Assembly (NCBI RefSeq): GCF_001463765.1
Contig: NZ_BBWK01000025.1
Span: forward strand, 1-64,000
Direction of reading: 5' to 3'
DNA: 64,000 nucleotides
From: Aureimonas sp. AU4
Lineage (GTDB): Bacteria; Pseudomonadota; Alphaproteobacteria; Rhizobiales; Rhizobiaceae
The notes beneath the pieces were generated by a model. The model ran no database searches. It saw nothing but the letters and a program-made list of their open reading frames with translations, and was not told the DNA's origin. This document shows, piece by piece, positions 18,595 through 27,400 of the stretch. Every line of letters starts with the position of its first letter. The first letter of the stretch is position 1. A program made the translations under genes and the position numbers.

Positions 18595-19977
18595 ATGGTG
18601 ACCACAACGGCGGAGCCGCGCGGCTCCTGGCTGTCGCGAGAGCGCACGGTCGCCGAACCCGGCTTCAGCCGCTGGATGGTGCCGCCCGCCGCGCTGTGCG
18701 TTCATCTGTGCATCGGGCAGGCCTACGCCTTCTCGGTGTTCAACCTGCCGATGACGCGGCTCCTCGGCGTCAGCGAGCCCGCGCCCGGCGACTGGGCGCT
18801 GACCGAGATCGGCTGGATCTTCTCGATCGCGATCGTCTTCCTCGGCCTGGCGGCCGCCTTCGGCGGCGCCTGGGTGGAGCGCGTCGGCCCGCGCCGCACC
18901 ATGGCGACGGCGGCCGCCTTCTTCGGCGGCGGCTTCCTGGTGGCCGCGCTCGGCGTCCACCTGCACCAGCTCTGGCTGGTCTATCTCGGCTACGGGGTCT
19001 TGGGCGGCACGGGCCTCGGCCTTGGCTACATCTCGCCGGTCAAGACGCTGATGACCTGGTTTCCCGACCGGCCCGGCATGGCGACCGGCATGGCGATCAT
19101 GGGATTTGGCGGCGGCGCCTTCGTGGCCTCGCCGCTCTCGGTCTGGCTGATGGGCCGCTTCGCCTCGCCGGCCTCGGTGGGCGTGGCCGAGACCTTCGTG
19201 GTGCTGGGTTTCGGCTACTTCCTGTTCATGATGGTGGGTGCGGCCATCGTGCGCGTGCCGCGCGCCGGCTGGGCGCCGGCCGGCTACACGCCCGCCCGCA
19301 CGTCGACGGGCCTCGTCACGACCGCCGACGTCCATGTCGACGAGGCCATGAAGACACGGCAGTTCTGGCTTCTCTGGGGTATGCTCTGCCTCAACGTGAC
19401 GGCCGGCATTGGCGTCCTCGGCCAGGCCTCGGCCATGATCCAGGAGATGTTCCCGGGCGTCATCACGGCGGCGGCGGCGGCCGGCTTCGTCGGCCTCCTG
19501 TCGCTCTTCAACATGGCGGGCCGCTTCGTCTGGGCCTCCACCTCCGACTATATCGGCCGGCGCGCCACCTACATGATCTTCTTCGCGCTCGGCCTCGTGC
19601 TCTACGCACTGGTGCCCTCGTCGGGCCGCATGGGCTCGGTGGTGCTCTTCGTCCTGTTCTACGCGGTCATCATGTCGATGTACGGCGGCGGCTTCGCGAC
19701 GATCCCCGCCTACCTCCGGGACGTCTTCGGGGTGCGCTATGTCGGCGCGATCCACGGCCGGCTGCTGACCGCCTGGTCCGTGGCGGGCGTCGCAGGCCCG
19801 GTGCTCGTCAACTACATCCGCCAGTACCAGCTCGACCAGGGCGTGGCGAAGGCCGACGCCTACACGATCACCATGTACATCATGGCGGGGCTGCTGGCGG
19901 CGGGCCTCGTCCTGAACCTCCTGATGACGCCGGTGGACAAGCGTCACCACCTGCCGGCCGACGCGGCTAAGGCGTGA
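18595..19977 (+). CDS. OFA-family (oxalate/formate antiporter-like) MFS transporter
   Basis: A 460-residue inner-membrane transporter with about 12 helices in two halves. Family hallmarks are HLCIGQAYAFSVFNLPM in helix 1, YISPVKTLMTWFPDRPGMAT after helix 4, GMAIMGFGGGAF and GRFVWASTSDYIGRR. OFA members exchange small carboxylates such as oxalate and formate or lactate. The ATG at 18595 has a near-perfect GGGAGG ribosome-binding site, so a longer upstream start was rejected. No decarboxylase gene is beside it, so the substrate is open. Confidence 0.9.
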   Translation: MVTTTAEPRGSWLSRERTVAEPGFSRWMVPPAALCVHLCIGQAYAFSVFNLPMTRLLGVSEPAPGDWALTEIGWIFSIAIVFLGLAAAFGGAWVERVGPRRTMATAAAFFGGGFLVAALGVHLHQLWLVYLGYGVLGGTGLGLGYISPVKTLMTWFPDRPGMATGMAIMGFGGGAFVASPLSVWLMGRFASPASVGVAETFVVLGFGYFLFMMVGAAIVRVPRAGWAPAGYTPARTSTGLVTTADVHVDEAMKTRQFWLLWGMLCLNVTAGIGVLGQASAMIQEMFPGVITAAAAAGFVGLLSLFNMAGRFVWASTSDYIGRRATYMIFFALGLVLYALVPSSGRMGSVVLFVLFYAVIMSMYGGGFATIPAYLRDVFGVRYVGAIHGRLLTAWSVAGVAGPVLVNYIRQYQLDQGVAKADAYTITMYIMAGLLAAGLVLNLLMTPVDKRHHLPADAAKA

Positions 19978-20107
19978 GGGAACGAGCCATGCGGCACACC
20001 GCCGCTCAACGCCGCGCTCGCGCCCGTGTGAGCGGGCCCCGCTGGCCTCCGCCGCCCGGAGCGGCGTAGAAGAGGCGTGCAACACGGACGCGGGAGACAC
20101 GCGGCGC

Positions 20108-20320
20108 ATGGCGCTCGGCGACAACAACCACCCCTTCTTCCGCCCGCTCTGGCGGCGCGTTCTTCTGGTCGCCGTCTGCGCCGCCTGGGCGCTGTTCGAA
20201 CTCCTCGTGACGGGCGACCGGACCTGGGCGATCATGACCGGCATCGTCGCCGCCTACGCGGCCTGGACGTTCCTGATCACCTATCAGCCGACGCCGGCCG
20301 ACCCGGCCGGCAAGGACTGA
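20108..20320 (+). CDS. Small two-helix inner-membrane protein (DUF3329-like)
   Basis: A 70-residue protein beginning with a polar segment NNHPFFRPLWRR, then two hydrophobic helices (about 17-35 and 40-58) joined by a short charged turn, and a polar tail. This matches my recollection of short DUF3329 proteins in rhizobia, a domain also found at the N-terminus of PhoR kinases. The ATG at 20108 has GGGAG about 10 nt upstream. It converges on cobT with a 9-bp gap. Its function is unknown. Confidence 0.65.
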   Translation: MALGDNNHPFFRPLWRRVLLVAVCAAWALFELLVTGDRTWAIMTGIVAAYAAWTFLITYQPTPADPAGKD

Positions 20321-20329
20321 GCCTCGGGC

Positions 20330-21349
20330 TCAGTCCCGGTTGGCGACGCCGGCCTGAGAGAAGGTCGCCATGCCCGAGTGGCAGGCGACCGCCGCCTTGA
20401 CGATGCCGGCGGCGAGCGCCGCCCCCGTGCCCTCGCCGAGCCGCATGCCGAGCGCGAGCAGCGGAACCTTGTTCATGCGCTGAAGTGCCGCCTGGTGGCC
20501 GCGCTCGGCCGAGACGTGGCCGAACAGGCAATGGTCGAGCGCCGTCGGGTCGAGCGCATGGAGGACGGCGGCCGCCGCCGTCACCGTGAAGCCGTCGACG
20601 ATCACCGGCACGCGCTGCATGCGGGCGGCCAGGATCGCGCCCACCGACGCCGCGATCTCGCGTCCCCCCAAGCGCCGCAGCACCTCCAGCGGATCCGACA
20701 GGTGCCCGGCATGAAGGTCGAGCGCCTCCTGCACGATGGCGGCCTTGCGCTGGAGACCGGCCGCGTCGTGGCCGGTGCCCGCCCCCACCCAGTCCGCCGC
20801 CGTGCCGCCGAAGAGCGCGGCAAAGATCGCGGCCGCGACCGCCGTGTTGCCGATGCCCATCTCGCCGATGCACAGGAGATCCGGCTCGCCGGCCAGGCAC
20901 TCCATGCCGAAGGCCATGGTAGCGGCGCAGTCGCGCTCGCTGAAGGCCGCCTCGCGCGAGATGTCGCCGGTCGGCACGTCGAGCGCGAGGTCGAAGACCT
21001 TGAGCCCGAGGTCGTAGGTCGCGCAGATCTGGTTGATCGCCGCGCCCCCGGCCGCGAAGTTCTCGACCATGGCCTGCGTCACCGAGACCGGAAAGGCCGA
21101 GACGCCGCGCGCCGCCACGCCGTGGTTGCCCGCGAACACGCAGACCACCGGCCGGTCGACGGTCGGCGCGCGGCCCTGCCAGGCCGCCATCCACTCGGCG
21201 ATCTCCTCGAGGCGCCCGAGCGAACCCGACGGCTTGGTGAGCTCCTCCTGACGGTGGCGCGCGTCGTGCCGCGCCTGCGTATCGGGTCCCGGCATGGAGC
21301 GCAGGAGCGCGCGGATGTCGTCGAAGGGCAGGCCGGTGATGCTGGACAT
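20330..21349 (-). CDS. cobT: Nicotinate-nucleotide--dimethylbenzimidazole phosphoribosyltransferase
   Basis: A 339-residue enzyme that makes alpha-ribazole 5'-phosphate for the cobalamin lower ligand. Characteristic segments are TKPSGSLGRLEEIAEWMA, VCVFAGNHGVAARGVSAFP, CIGEMGIGNTAVAAAI and the C-terminal RLGEGTGAALA. The catalytic Glu lies in that last segment. The start ATG at 21349 is preferred over a further upstream candidate. It is divergent from cobS across 94 bp; no riboswitch is visible there. This is the cobU of Pseudomonas denitrificans nomenclature. Confidence 0.95.
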   Translation of the reverse strand: MSSITGLPFDDIRALLRSMPGPDTQARHDARHRQEELTKPSGSLGRLEEIAEWMAAWQGRAPTVDRPVVCVFAGNHGVAARGVSAFPVSVTQAMVENFAAGGAAINQICATYDLGLKVFDLALDVPTGDISREAAFSERDCAATMAFGMECLAGEPDLLCIGEMGIGNTAVAAAIFAALFGGTAADWVGAGTGHDAAGLQRKAAIVQEALDLHAGHLSDPLEVLRRLGGREIAASVGAILAARMQRVPVIVDGFTVTAAAAVLHALDPTALDHCLFGHVSAERGHQAALQRMNKVPLLALGMRLGEGTGAALAAGIVKAAVACHSGMATFSQAGVANRD

Positions 21350-21443
21350 GGGTCTTCCTGGCAAACGCGTCGCGGCGGTCTTGGCCCCTTGCGCGCGCCA
21401 TGGCAAGCGCCGGTCCCGCCGGTAAGCCTTTGCGCGAATCGCC

Positions 21444-22235
21444 GTGATCGCGGCCTATGGCGCGATGCGCCCCGACCTCGCCCTTCTCCGAACGCTCACC
21501 TTCCTGTCGCGCCTGCCGCCCGTTTCCTTCGCCTTCCGGGACGGGCCGCATCCGCTGGGCGCGGATGCGCCGCTGTTTCCGCTTGCCGGCGCGCTGATCG
21601 CCCTGCCGCCCGCGCTCCTTCTGCCGCTCGGCACGGCGCTCGGCCTCGCCCCGCTCGTCGCGGCGACGCTGTGCGTGCTCTCGCTCGTCGCGCTGACGGG
21701 GGCGCTCCACGAGGACGGGCTCGGCGACACGGCGGACGGGCTCTTCGGCCACCGCGCGACCGCCGATGCGCTGCGCATCATGAAGGACAGCCGCGTCGGC
21801 ACCTATGGTGCGCTGGCGCTGACGGGATCGCTGGTTCTGCGCATCGCGCTTCTCGCCGATCTCGCCGCCGTCCGGCCCGGCGCAGCGGCGCTGGCGCTCG
21901 TGGCGGCGTCCGCCGCGAGCCGGGGCTGGATGGCGTGGCTCTGGAGCCGGCTTGCGACCGCCGATCCGGGAGGGTTGGCGGACAGCGTCGGCCGTCCCTC
22001 GGCGGCGGCCGGACGCGCGGGGCTCGTTCTCGGCCTCGCGATCGCGGCGGCGCTCGGCCTCGCCGTGGCGGACGTGCCGGGTCTCGTCCTGCCCGCGCTC
22101 CTCTCGGCGCTGCCGGTTCTCTGGCTGGCGCGCGTCCTGCGGCGGCGCCTGGGCGGGCAGACCGGCGACACGCTCGGTGCCGCGCAGCAGCTCTGCGAGA
22201 TGGCATTGCTTCTCGGCTTCGCGCTCGTCGTCTAG
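21444..22235 (+). CDS. cobS: Adenosylcobinamide-GDP ribazoletransferase
   Basis: A 263-residue integral membrane enzyme (CobS, also called CobV) that joins adenosylcobinamide-GDP with alpha-ribazole in the last step of cobalamin assembly. The metal-binding motif GALHEDGLGDTADGLFGH sits near residue 90, followed by RIMKDSRVGTYG. About six hydrophobic helices are seen. The GTG at 21444 is used; an ATG seven codons later is an alternative. The stop codon shares CTAG with the stop of convergent cbiB. Confidence 0.92.
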   Translation: MIAAYGAMRPDLALLRTLTFLSRLPPVSFAFRDGPHPLGADAPLFPLAGALIALPPALLLPLGTALGLAPLVAATLCVLSLVALTGALHEDGLGDTADGLFGHRATADALRIMKDSRVGTYGALALTGSLVLRIALLADLAAVRPGAAALALVAASAASRGWMAWLWSRLATADPGGLADSVGRPSAAAGRAGLVLGLAIAAALGLAVADVPGLVLPALLSALPVLWLARVLRRRLGGQTGDTLGAAQQLCEMALLLGFALVV

Positions 22236-23191
22236 CCGAAGACGAGCGCCAGGCCGAGCGTCAGGACGAGGAGCAGGTCGCAGAAGCGGCGGAAGATGCG
22301 AAGCGCCCGCGCGATGTCGGATAGGCCCGCCTCGCGCCGACCTTCCGCGCAGAGGAAGGGCGCGTCCACCTCGATCTCGCCGTAGCGGCGCGGGCCACCG
22401 AGCGCGAGGCGCAGGGCGCCCGCCATCGCCCCTTCCGGCCAGCCGGCATTGGGCGAGCGGTGGTGGGGCGCGTCGCGCCGCGCGACGGTCCAGGCCCGGC
22501 GCATGGCGCGCCCCCCGTAGCGCAGGCCGCTCAGCGCGAAGAGCAGCGCCGAAAGCCGCGCGGGGGCGAGGTTGGCGAAATCGTCGAGGCGCGCGCTCGC
22601 CCAGCCGAAGGCGCGGCGACGCTCGTCCATGTGGCCGACCATGGAGTCGGCCGTGTTCAGCATCTTGTAGGCGAGAAGCCCGGGCAGGCCGGCGAGGGCG
22701 TAGAAGAACCACGGCGCCACGACGCCGTCGGAGGCGTTCTCCGCCAGGCTCTCGATCGCCGCGCGGCAGACGCCCGCTTCGTCGAGCTGATCCGGATCGC
22801 GCCCGACGATCATCGACACGGCCTCGCGCCCGCCCTCCAGCCCGTCGCGGTCGAGCGCCCGCTCCACGCGCTCCACGTGATCGGCCAGACTCTTCTGGGC
22901 GAGGAAGACCGAGGCGATCACCGCTTCCAGCACGAGGCCGAAGGGCCCGAGCGCGCGGAACAGGGCATGGAGCACGGCGCCCGCCGCCATCGCCAGCAGG
23001 AGAAGGGCGAGGATGGCGAGCGTTCCGGCGACCTTGCGCCGACGCTCCGGCCATTCGGGGCGGTTGAGATACCACTCGGCGCGGCCGATCAACCAGCCGA
23101 GCCAGACCACGGGATGGGGCAGACGGCGCCAGAGCCGGTCCGGGTCGCCGAAGACGCGGTCGAACAGGAGGGCGAGCGACAGGGCGATCAT
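22232..23191 (-). CDS. cbiB: Adenosylcobinamide-phosphate synthase CbiB
   Basis: A 319-residue membrane protein of the CbiB/CobD family that attaches the aminopropanol arm to adenosylcobyric acid. Conserved segments are LFDRVFGDPDRLWRRLPHPV at the N-terminus, VSMIVGRDPDQLDEAGVCRA, IESLAENASDGVVAPWFFY and NTADSMVGH. The ATG at 23191 overlaps the stop of the upstream decarboxylase gene (ATGA), so the two are co-translated. The two enzymes act successively in side-arm formation. Confidence 0.94.
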   Translation of the reverse strand: MIALSLALLFDRVFGDPDRLWRRLPHPVVWLGWLIGRAEWYLNRPEWPERRRKVAGTLAILALLLLAMAAGAVLHALFRALGPFGLVLEAVIASVFLAQKSLADHVERVERALDRDGLEGGREAVSMIVGRDPDQLDEAGVCRAAIESLAENASDGVVAPWFFYALAGLPGLLAYKMLNTADSMVGHMDERRRAFGWASARLDDFANLAPARLSALLFALSGLRYGGRAMRRAWTVARRDAPHHRSPNAGWPEGAMAGALRLALGGPRRYGEIEVDAPFLCAEGRREAGLSDIARALRIFRRFCDLLLVLTLGLALVFG

Positions 23192-24204
23192 GCGGCGATC
23201 TCCCGCAGGGCGTCACGCAGCGACCGGCAAAGGCGTCCGGCCTCGCCTTCGCTCGCGCACAGGCCGAAGCGCAGCGCGTCCGGTTCCGTCTCGAAGGGGC
23301 GAACGAGGATGCGCCGGCGCGCCAGCGCCTCGAACAGCGCGTGCGCGCGGCGGTGACGCACGAGCGCGAAGAGCGCGGCGTCGCCCATCGGCTCCAGACC
23401 GGCCTCCCCGATCGCGCGGCGCGTCCAGCCGCTCGCCGCCCGGATGCCGACGCGAAGGCGCGCCAAGGCGGGACCATCCTCCAGAAGGGCCGTCCCGACG
23501 GCGATGGCCGGCCCCGAGACCGGCCACTCGCCCAGCCGGGCGCGCAGCGGCGCTTCCAGCGCCGGGGGCACGAGAGCGAAGCCGAGGCGCAGGCCCGCCA
23601 GCCCGAAGGTCTTGCCGAAGGAGCGCAGCACCACGAGGCCGGGCCGCCCGGCCTGGGCTGCCACGCTCTCGCGCGGGTCGGCGTCCATGAAGGCCTCGTC
23701 GACCACGAGGACGCCGCCGCGCGCCGCCAGCCGGTCGGCGAGGTCCAGAAGGATAGCGGCTGGAAAGCGGCGGCCGTCGGGATTGTTGGGGTTGGCGACG
23801 AAGGCGAGCGACGCGTCGGCCGCCCCGTCGCGCGGGTCCTCGATCCGCACGACCCGGTGGCCGGCGGCCTCCAGCGCCTTCCCATGTCCGCCGTAGGCGA
23901 AGCGCAGCGCGGCGGCCGCCCCGGCGGGCACGAGATGGGGGAGCGCCGCGATCAAGGCCCCGGAGCCCGACGCCGCCACGATCCGCGCTTCGAGCCCCGC
24001 GCCCGTGAAACGGCGGAAGGCGTCCACCATGCGCGCCTCGTCCTCGGCCTCCGGCAAGCGCGTCCAGCTTTCCGGCGGAACGGGCGGCAGCGCGGGCGGG
24101 CGCGGGTTGATGCCGGTGGACAGGTCGAGCCAGTCGGCGCGAGCCCCGCCATAGGTCCGGATCGCCGCCAGGAGCGCGCCGCCGTGAACGAGCGCTTCCC
24201 TCAT
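23188..24204 (-). CDS. cobD: Threonine-phosphate decarboxylase (CobD/CobC)
   Basis: A 338-residue fold-type I PLP enzyme that converts L-threonine 3-phosphate to aminopropanol phosphate, the substrate of CbiB. The N-terminus has HGGALLAAIRTYGG and LDLSTGINPRPP, typical of the family; the PLP lysine is in SFGKTFGLAGLRLG; VANPNNPDG binds the cofactor. The ATG at 24204 overlaps the cobB stop (ATGA). In P. denitrificans usage this gene is cobC. Confidence 0.92.
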   Translation of the reverse strand: MREALVHGGALLAAIRTYGGARADWLDLSTGINPRPPALPPVPPESWTRLPEAEDEARMVDAFRRFTGAGLEARIVAASGSGALIAALPHLVPAGAAAALRFAYGGHGKALEAAGHRVVRIEDPRDGAADASLAFVANPNNPDGRRFPAAILLDLADRLAARGGVLVVDEAFMDADPRESVAAQAGRPGLVVLRSFGKTFGLAGLRLGFALVPPALEAPLRARLGEWPVSGPAIAVGTALLEDGPALARLRVGIRAASGWTRRAIGEAGLEPMGDAALFALVRHRRAHALFEALARRRILVRPFETEPDALRFGLCASEGEAGRLCRSLRDALREIAA

Positions 24205-25496
24205 GCGCGGTCGATCACGTGGAGGAAGGAGCCGGCGACACGGCCCGCCTGCAGACCCGCGAGCCCGAGGTCTTCGCCCAGCGCGTCGCGCGCCCGGAAC
24301 AGGGGGGCGCCCCGCTCCGACAAGGTGCTGGTGTAATGGAACTCGTGTGCGGTGAGCGCGCCCTCCCACGGCCCGCCCGGCAGCGTCTCCAGACGGCGAT
24401 AGCCGAGATGCCGGCGGCGCTCGTGAAACGAGGTCTCGACGCCGAGCAGCCCGAGCATGGCGTGACGCGCGCCGTTCGCATCCACCAGCCCCTCGCCCAG
24501 AACCATGTAGCCGCCGCACTCGCCATAGACCCGCGCCCCGCCTGCCGCGGCCCGGTGCATCCCCGCGCGAAAGGCCGCCACCGCCGCCAGCCGTCCGGCA
24601 TGGAGCTCGGGATAGCCGCCCGGCAGGAACACCGCGTCGGCCGCCGCGTCCGGCGCCTCGTCGGCAAGCGGCGAGAAGGGGTGAAGGCTCGCGCCCGCCG
24701 CCCGCCAGCCGTCGAGGAGATGGGGGTAGGCAAAGCCAAAGGCGGTATCCTGCGCCACGGCGACGCGCGTGCCCAGCGGCGCGAGGGTTTCAGCCGAGAC
24801 CGTTTCGCGTGAAACATCGGGGACCAGCCATCGGTCCAGCGCCCCGGGCATAAGGCCTGCCGCGAGCCAGTCGGCGGCGTCATGCAGGAACGTGGCCAGG
24901 CCCGCGTGCTCACCGGCCTGGACGAGGCCGAGATGGCGCTCGGGCAGCACGAGATGCGGCGCGGGGGGCAAAACGGCGAGCACCGGCAGATCGAGCGGTG
25001 CGAGGGCCTCGCGCAGCATCCGCTCGTGGCGCGTCGAGGCCACGCGGTTGAGCACGAGGCCGGCAAAGCGCAAGCGCGGCCGGTGGTCGCGAAAGCCGCG
25101 CACGAGCGCCGCGACCGAGTGCGACTGGCGCGCGCAGTCCACCACCAGCACGACGGCAAGGTCCAGCAGCTCGGCGAGATCGGCCGACGAGCCCGTCCCG
25201 TCGGCCGCGCCGTCGAAGAGACCCATCATCCCTTCCGCGACCAGCGGCACAGGGCCTTGCGCCAGCGCGCGGAGGAGAACCGGGCGCATGGCGTAGGGGT
25301 CGAGATTGACGGAGGGAACGCCCGCCGCCGCCGCGTGGAAGGTGGGGTCGATATAGTCCGGCCCCGCCTTGGCAGGGCGCACGGCGACGCCCTCGCGCCG
25401 CAGGTGGGCGAGGAGCGCGAGCGTCACCAGCGTCTTGCCGGAGCCCGAATGGGGCGCGGCGACGAGGAGACCGGAGGGGAATGCGCGATCAGGCAT
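24201..25496 (-). CDS. cobB: Cobyrinate a,c-diamide synthase
   Basis: A 431-residue glutamine-dependent amidotransferase (CobB/CbiA). The N-terminal ATP-binding fold begins GLLVAAPHSGSGKTLVTLAL, with KAGPDYIDPTFH next. The C-terminal class I glutaminase has its nucleophile Cys in VYGECGGYMVLGEG and the catalytic His in HEFHYT. It amidates the a and c carboxylates of (cobyrinic or hydrogenobyrinic) acid; which form it uses depends on when cobalt enters. It is first in the operon cobB-cobD-cbiB and is divergent from cbiD across 46 bp. Confidence 0.94.
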   Translation of the reverse strand: MPDRAFPSGLLVAAPHSGSGKTLVTLALLAHLRREGVAVRPAKAGPDYIDPTFHAAAAGVPSVNLDPYAMRPVLLRALAQGPVPLVAEGMMGLFDGAADGTGSSADLAELLDLAVVLVVDCARQSHSVAALVRGFRDHRPRLRFAGLVLNRVASTRHERMLREALAPLDLPVLAVLPPAPHLVLPERHLGLVQAGEHAGLATFLHDAADWLAAGLMPGALDRWLVPDVSRETVSAETLAPLGTRVAVAQDTAFGFAYPHLLDGWRAAGASLHPFSPLADEAPDAAADAVFLPGGYPELHAGRLAAVAAFRAGMHRAAAGGARVYGECGGYMVLGEGLVDANGARHAMLGLLGVETSFHERRRHLGYRRLETLPGGPWEGALTAHEFHYTSTLSERGAPLFRARDALGEDLGLAGLQAGRVAGSFLHVIDRA

Positions 25497-25542
25497 GACG
25501 GCCGCGCTTTTCGCACGACCGCGCGCCGCCTATAAGCCCCCC

Positions 25543-26670
25543 ATGGGCTTCAACCTCGGCAAGCGGCGGGACGGCGCGAGCGTCGCGATGCGCGAGGGCG
25601 CGCCCCTGCGCCGGGGCTGGACCACGGGCGCCTGCGCGACCGCCGCCGCCAAGGCCGCGAGTGCCGCGCTTCTCACCGGCCGCTTTCCCGATCCGGTCGC
25701 GATCACGCTGCCGCGCGGCGAGACGCCGGCCTTTTCGCTCGCGCGCGAGCGGCTCGGCGACGGCGAAGCCTTCGCCGCCATCGTCAAGGACGCGGGCGAC
25801 GATCCCGACGTCACCCACGGGGCCGAGGTCTGGGCGCGCGTGCGCTGGCTGCCCGTCGGCTCCGGCCTCGTGTTCCGGGCCGGCGAGGGCGTCGGCACGG
25901 TGACCAAGGCGGGCCTGCCGATCCCGCCCGGCGAGCCGGCGATCAACCCGGTGCCGCGCCAGATGATCCGCGCCGAACTCGAGGGCCTCTGCGACGCGCA
26001 CGGCCGGGCCCTGGATGCCGAGGTGACGGTCGGCGTCACGGACGGCGCGCGGCTGGCGGAGAAGACGTGGAACGGGCGGCTCGGCATCCTCGGCGGCCTG
26101 TCGATCCTCGGCACGACCGGCATCGTCCACCCCTTCTCCTGCTCGGCCTGGATCCACTCCATCCATCGCGGCATCGACGTCGCGCGGGCCGAGCGCGTCG
26201 GGCACGTGGTGGGCGCGACCGGCTCCACCAGCGAGGCGGCGGTCCGGCAACTCTATCCGCATCTGCCGGTGATCAGCTATCTCGACATGGGCGACTTCGC
26301 GGGCGGGCTCCTGAAGTACCTGCGCCGCCATCCGGTGGAGCGCCTCACGATCGCGGGGGGCTTCGCCAAGCTCGCCAAGCTCGCCCAGGGCGCGCTCGAC
26401 CTCCACTCCGGGCGCTCGCAGGTGGACCTTGAATTCCTCGCCGCGCTTGCGCGGGACCTCGGCGCCGACGGCGACCTCGGGGGACGGATCCTCCGCGCCA
26501 ACACGGCCAAGGAGGCGCTCGATCTCTGCGCGGCGGCCGGGCTCGACATCGCGGGCCTCGTGGGGAGCCGGGCGCTCGGCACGGTGCGGGAGGCGTTGCG
26601 CGGCGCGCCCGTCGCGGCCGAGGTCGTGGTGGTGGACCGCGCGGGCCTCGTGATCGCCCATGCCCGCTAG
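25543..26670 (+). CDS. cbiD: Cobalt-precorrin-5B C1-methyltransferase CbiD
   Basis: A 375-residue CbiD, the C1-methyltransferase of the cobalt-early (anaerobic) corrin route, which replaces the CobF of the aerobic route. Hallmarks are RRGWTTGACATAAAKAA, GAEVWARVRW, the TKAGLPIPPGEPAINPVPR segment, GILGGLSILGTTGIV and GDFAGGLLKYLRRHPVERL. The ATG at 25543 is used. It overlaps cobK by 11 nt. No cobF or cobG was found anywhere in the window, so CbiD is probably the functional enzyme for this step. Confidence 0.95.
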   Translation: MGFNLGKRRDGASVAMREGAPLRRGWTTGACATAAAKAASAALLTGRFPDPVAITLPRGETPAFSLARERLGDGEAFAAIVKDAGDDPDVTHGAEVWARVRWLPVGSGLVFRAGEGVGTVTKAGLPIPPGEPAINPVPRQMIRAELEGLCDAHGRALDAEVTVGVTDGARLAEKTWNGRLGILGGLSILGTTGIVHPFSCSAWIHSIHRGIDVARAERVGHVVGATGSTSEAAVRQLYPHLPVISYLDMGDFAGGLLKYLRRHPVERLTIAGGFAKLAKLAQGALDLHSGRSQVDLEFLAALARDLGADGDLGGRILRANTAKEALDLCAAAGLDIAGLVGSRALGTVREALRGAPVAAEVVVVDRAGLVIAHAR

Positions 26671-27400
26671 ATCGGTGCTCGTTCTCGGCGGCACGGCCGA
26701 AGCGTCGCTTCTCGTCGCGCGCCTCGCGCGCGAGCATCCCGAGATGCGGCTCGTCCTGTCGCTCGCCGGGCGCACGCGCGAGCCGATCCTACCGGCCGGC
26801 GTCGCAGTCCGCATCGGCGGCTTCGGCGGCGCGGCGGGGCTGGCCGCCTACCTCCAGGCCGAGGGCGTGACCCATCTCGTCGACGCGACCCACCCGTTCG
26901 CGACCGGCATGTCGCGCAACGCGGTGGAGGCGGCCCGTCTCGCCGGGGTCCCTCGCATCGCGCTCCTGCGCCCGCCCTGGGAGCAAAGGACCGGCGATCC
27001 GTGGACCGAGGTGGATTGCCTGCGGAGCGCGCGCGACGCCCTGCCGATGGGCGCGACGGCCTTTCTCGCGCTCGGCGCCCAGCACGTCGCCCCCTTTCGC
27101 CACCGGCCGGACCTCCGGCTCGTCTGGCGCGTCGTGGACGCGCCGGAGGGCCCCCTGCCCTTCGCCGCCACGCTCGTCCTCGGCCGCCCCTCGACCGACC
27201 CGGCGGAGGAGGCCGCGCTGTTTGCGGGCCATGCGATCACGCACCTCGTCTGCCGCAACTCGGGCGGCCGACGCGCCCATGCCAAGATCGAGGCTGCGCG
27301 GCGGCTTGCGCTTCCGGTCGTGATGATCCGCCGGCCCGCGCCGCCCCCGCCACCGATCGCGGGCGACCTCGATGCCGTCGTCGAGTGGCTGGAGACTTAG
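26660..27400 (+). CDS. cobK: Precorrin-6A reductase (CobK/CbiJ)
   Basis: A 246-residue NAD(P)H-dependent reductase of the corrin ring. The N-terminus SVLVLGGTAEASLLVARLA binds the nucleotide, then LVDATHPFATGMSRNA and HLVCRNSGGRRAHAKIEAAR give the family pattern. The start ATG lies inside the end of cbiD. Its TAG stop shares bases with the TAA stop of convergent cobM in the sequence TTAG (27397-27400). Confidence 0.93.
   Translation: MPARSVLVLGGTAEASLLVARLAREHPEMRLVLSLAGRTREPILPAGVAVRIGGFGGAAGLAAYLQAEGVTHLVDATHPFATGMSRNAVEAARLAGVPRIALLRPPWEQRTGDPWTEVDCLRSARDALPMGATAFLALGAQHVAPFRHRPDLRLVWRVVDAPEGPLPFAATLVLGRPSTDPAEEAALFAGHAITHLVCRNSGGRRAHAKIEAARRLALPVVMIRRPAPPPPPIAGDLDAVVEWLET

Noticed and set aside
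16258-20244. A 1328-codon leftward open frame antisense to opgH and the OFA transporter
   Set aside because: Its translation is charged low-complexity sequence with no domain; the opposite strand encodes clear enzymes and transporters.
21350-21443. Possible riboswitch between divergent cobT and cobS
   Set aside because: Only 94 bp, and none of the cobalamin riboswitch blocks are present.
20277-23885. A 1202-codon leftward frame overlapping cobS, cbiB and cobD in other frames
   Set aside because: It crosses real genes on both strands in the wrong frame and has Arg/Ala/Gly-rich shadow composition.
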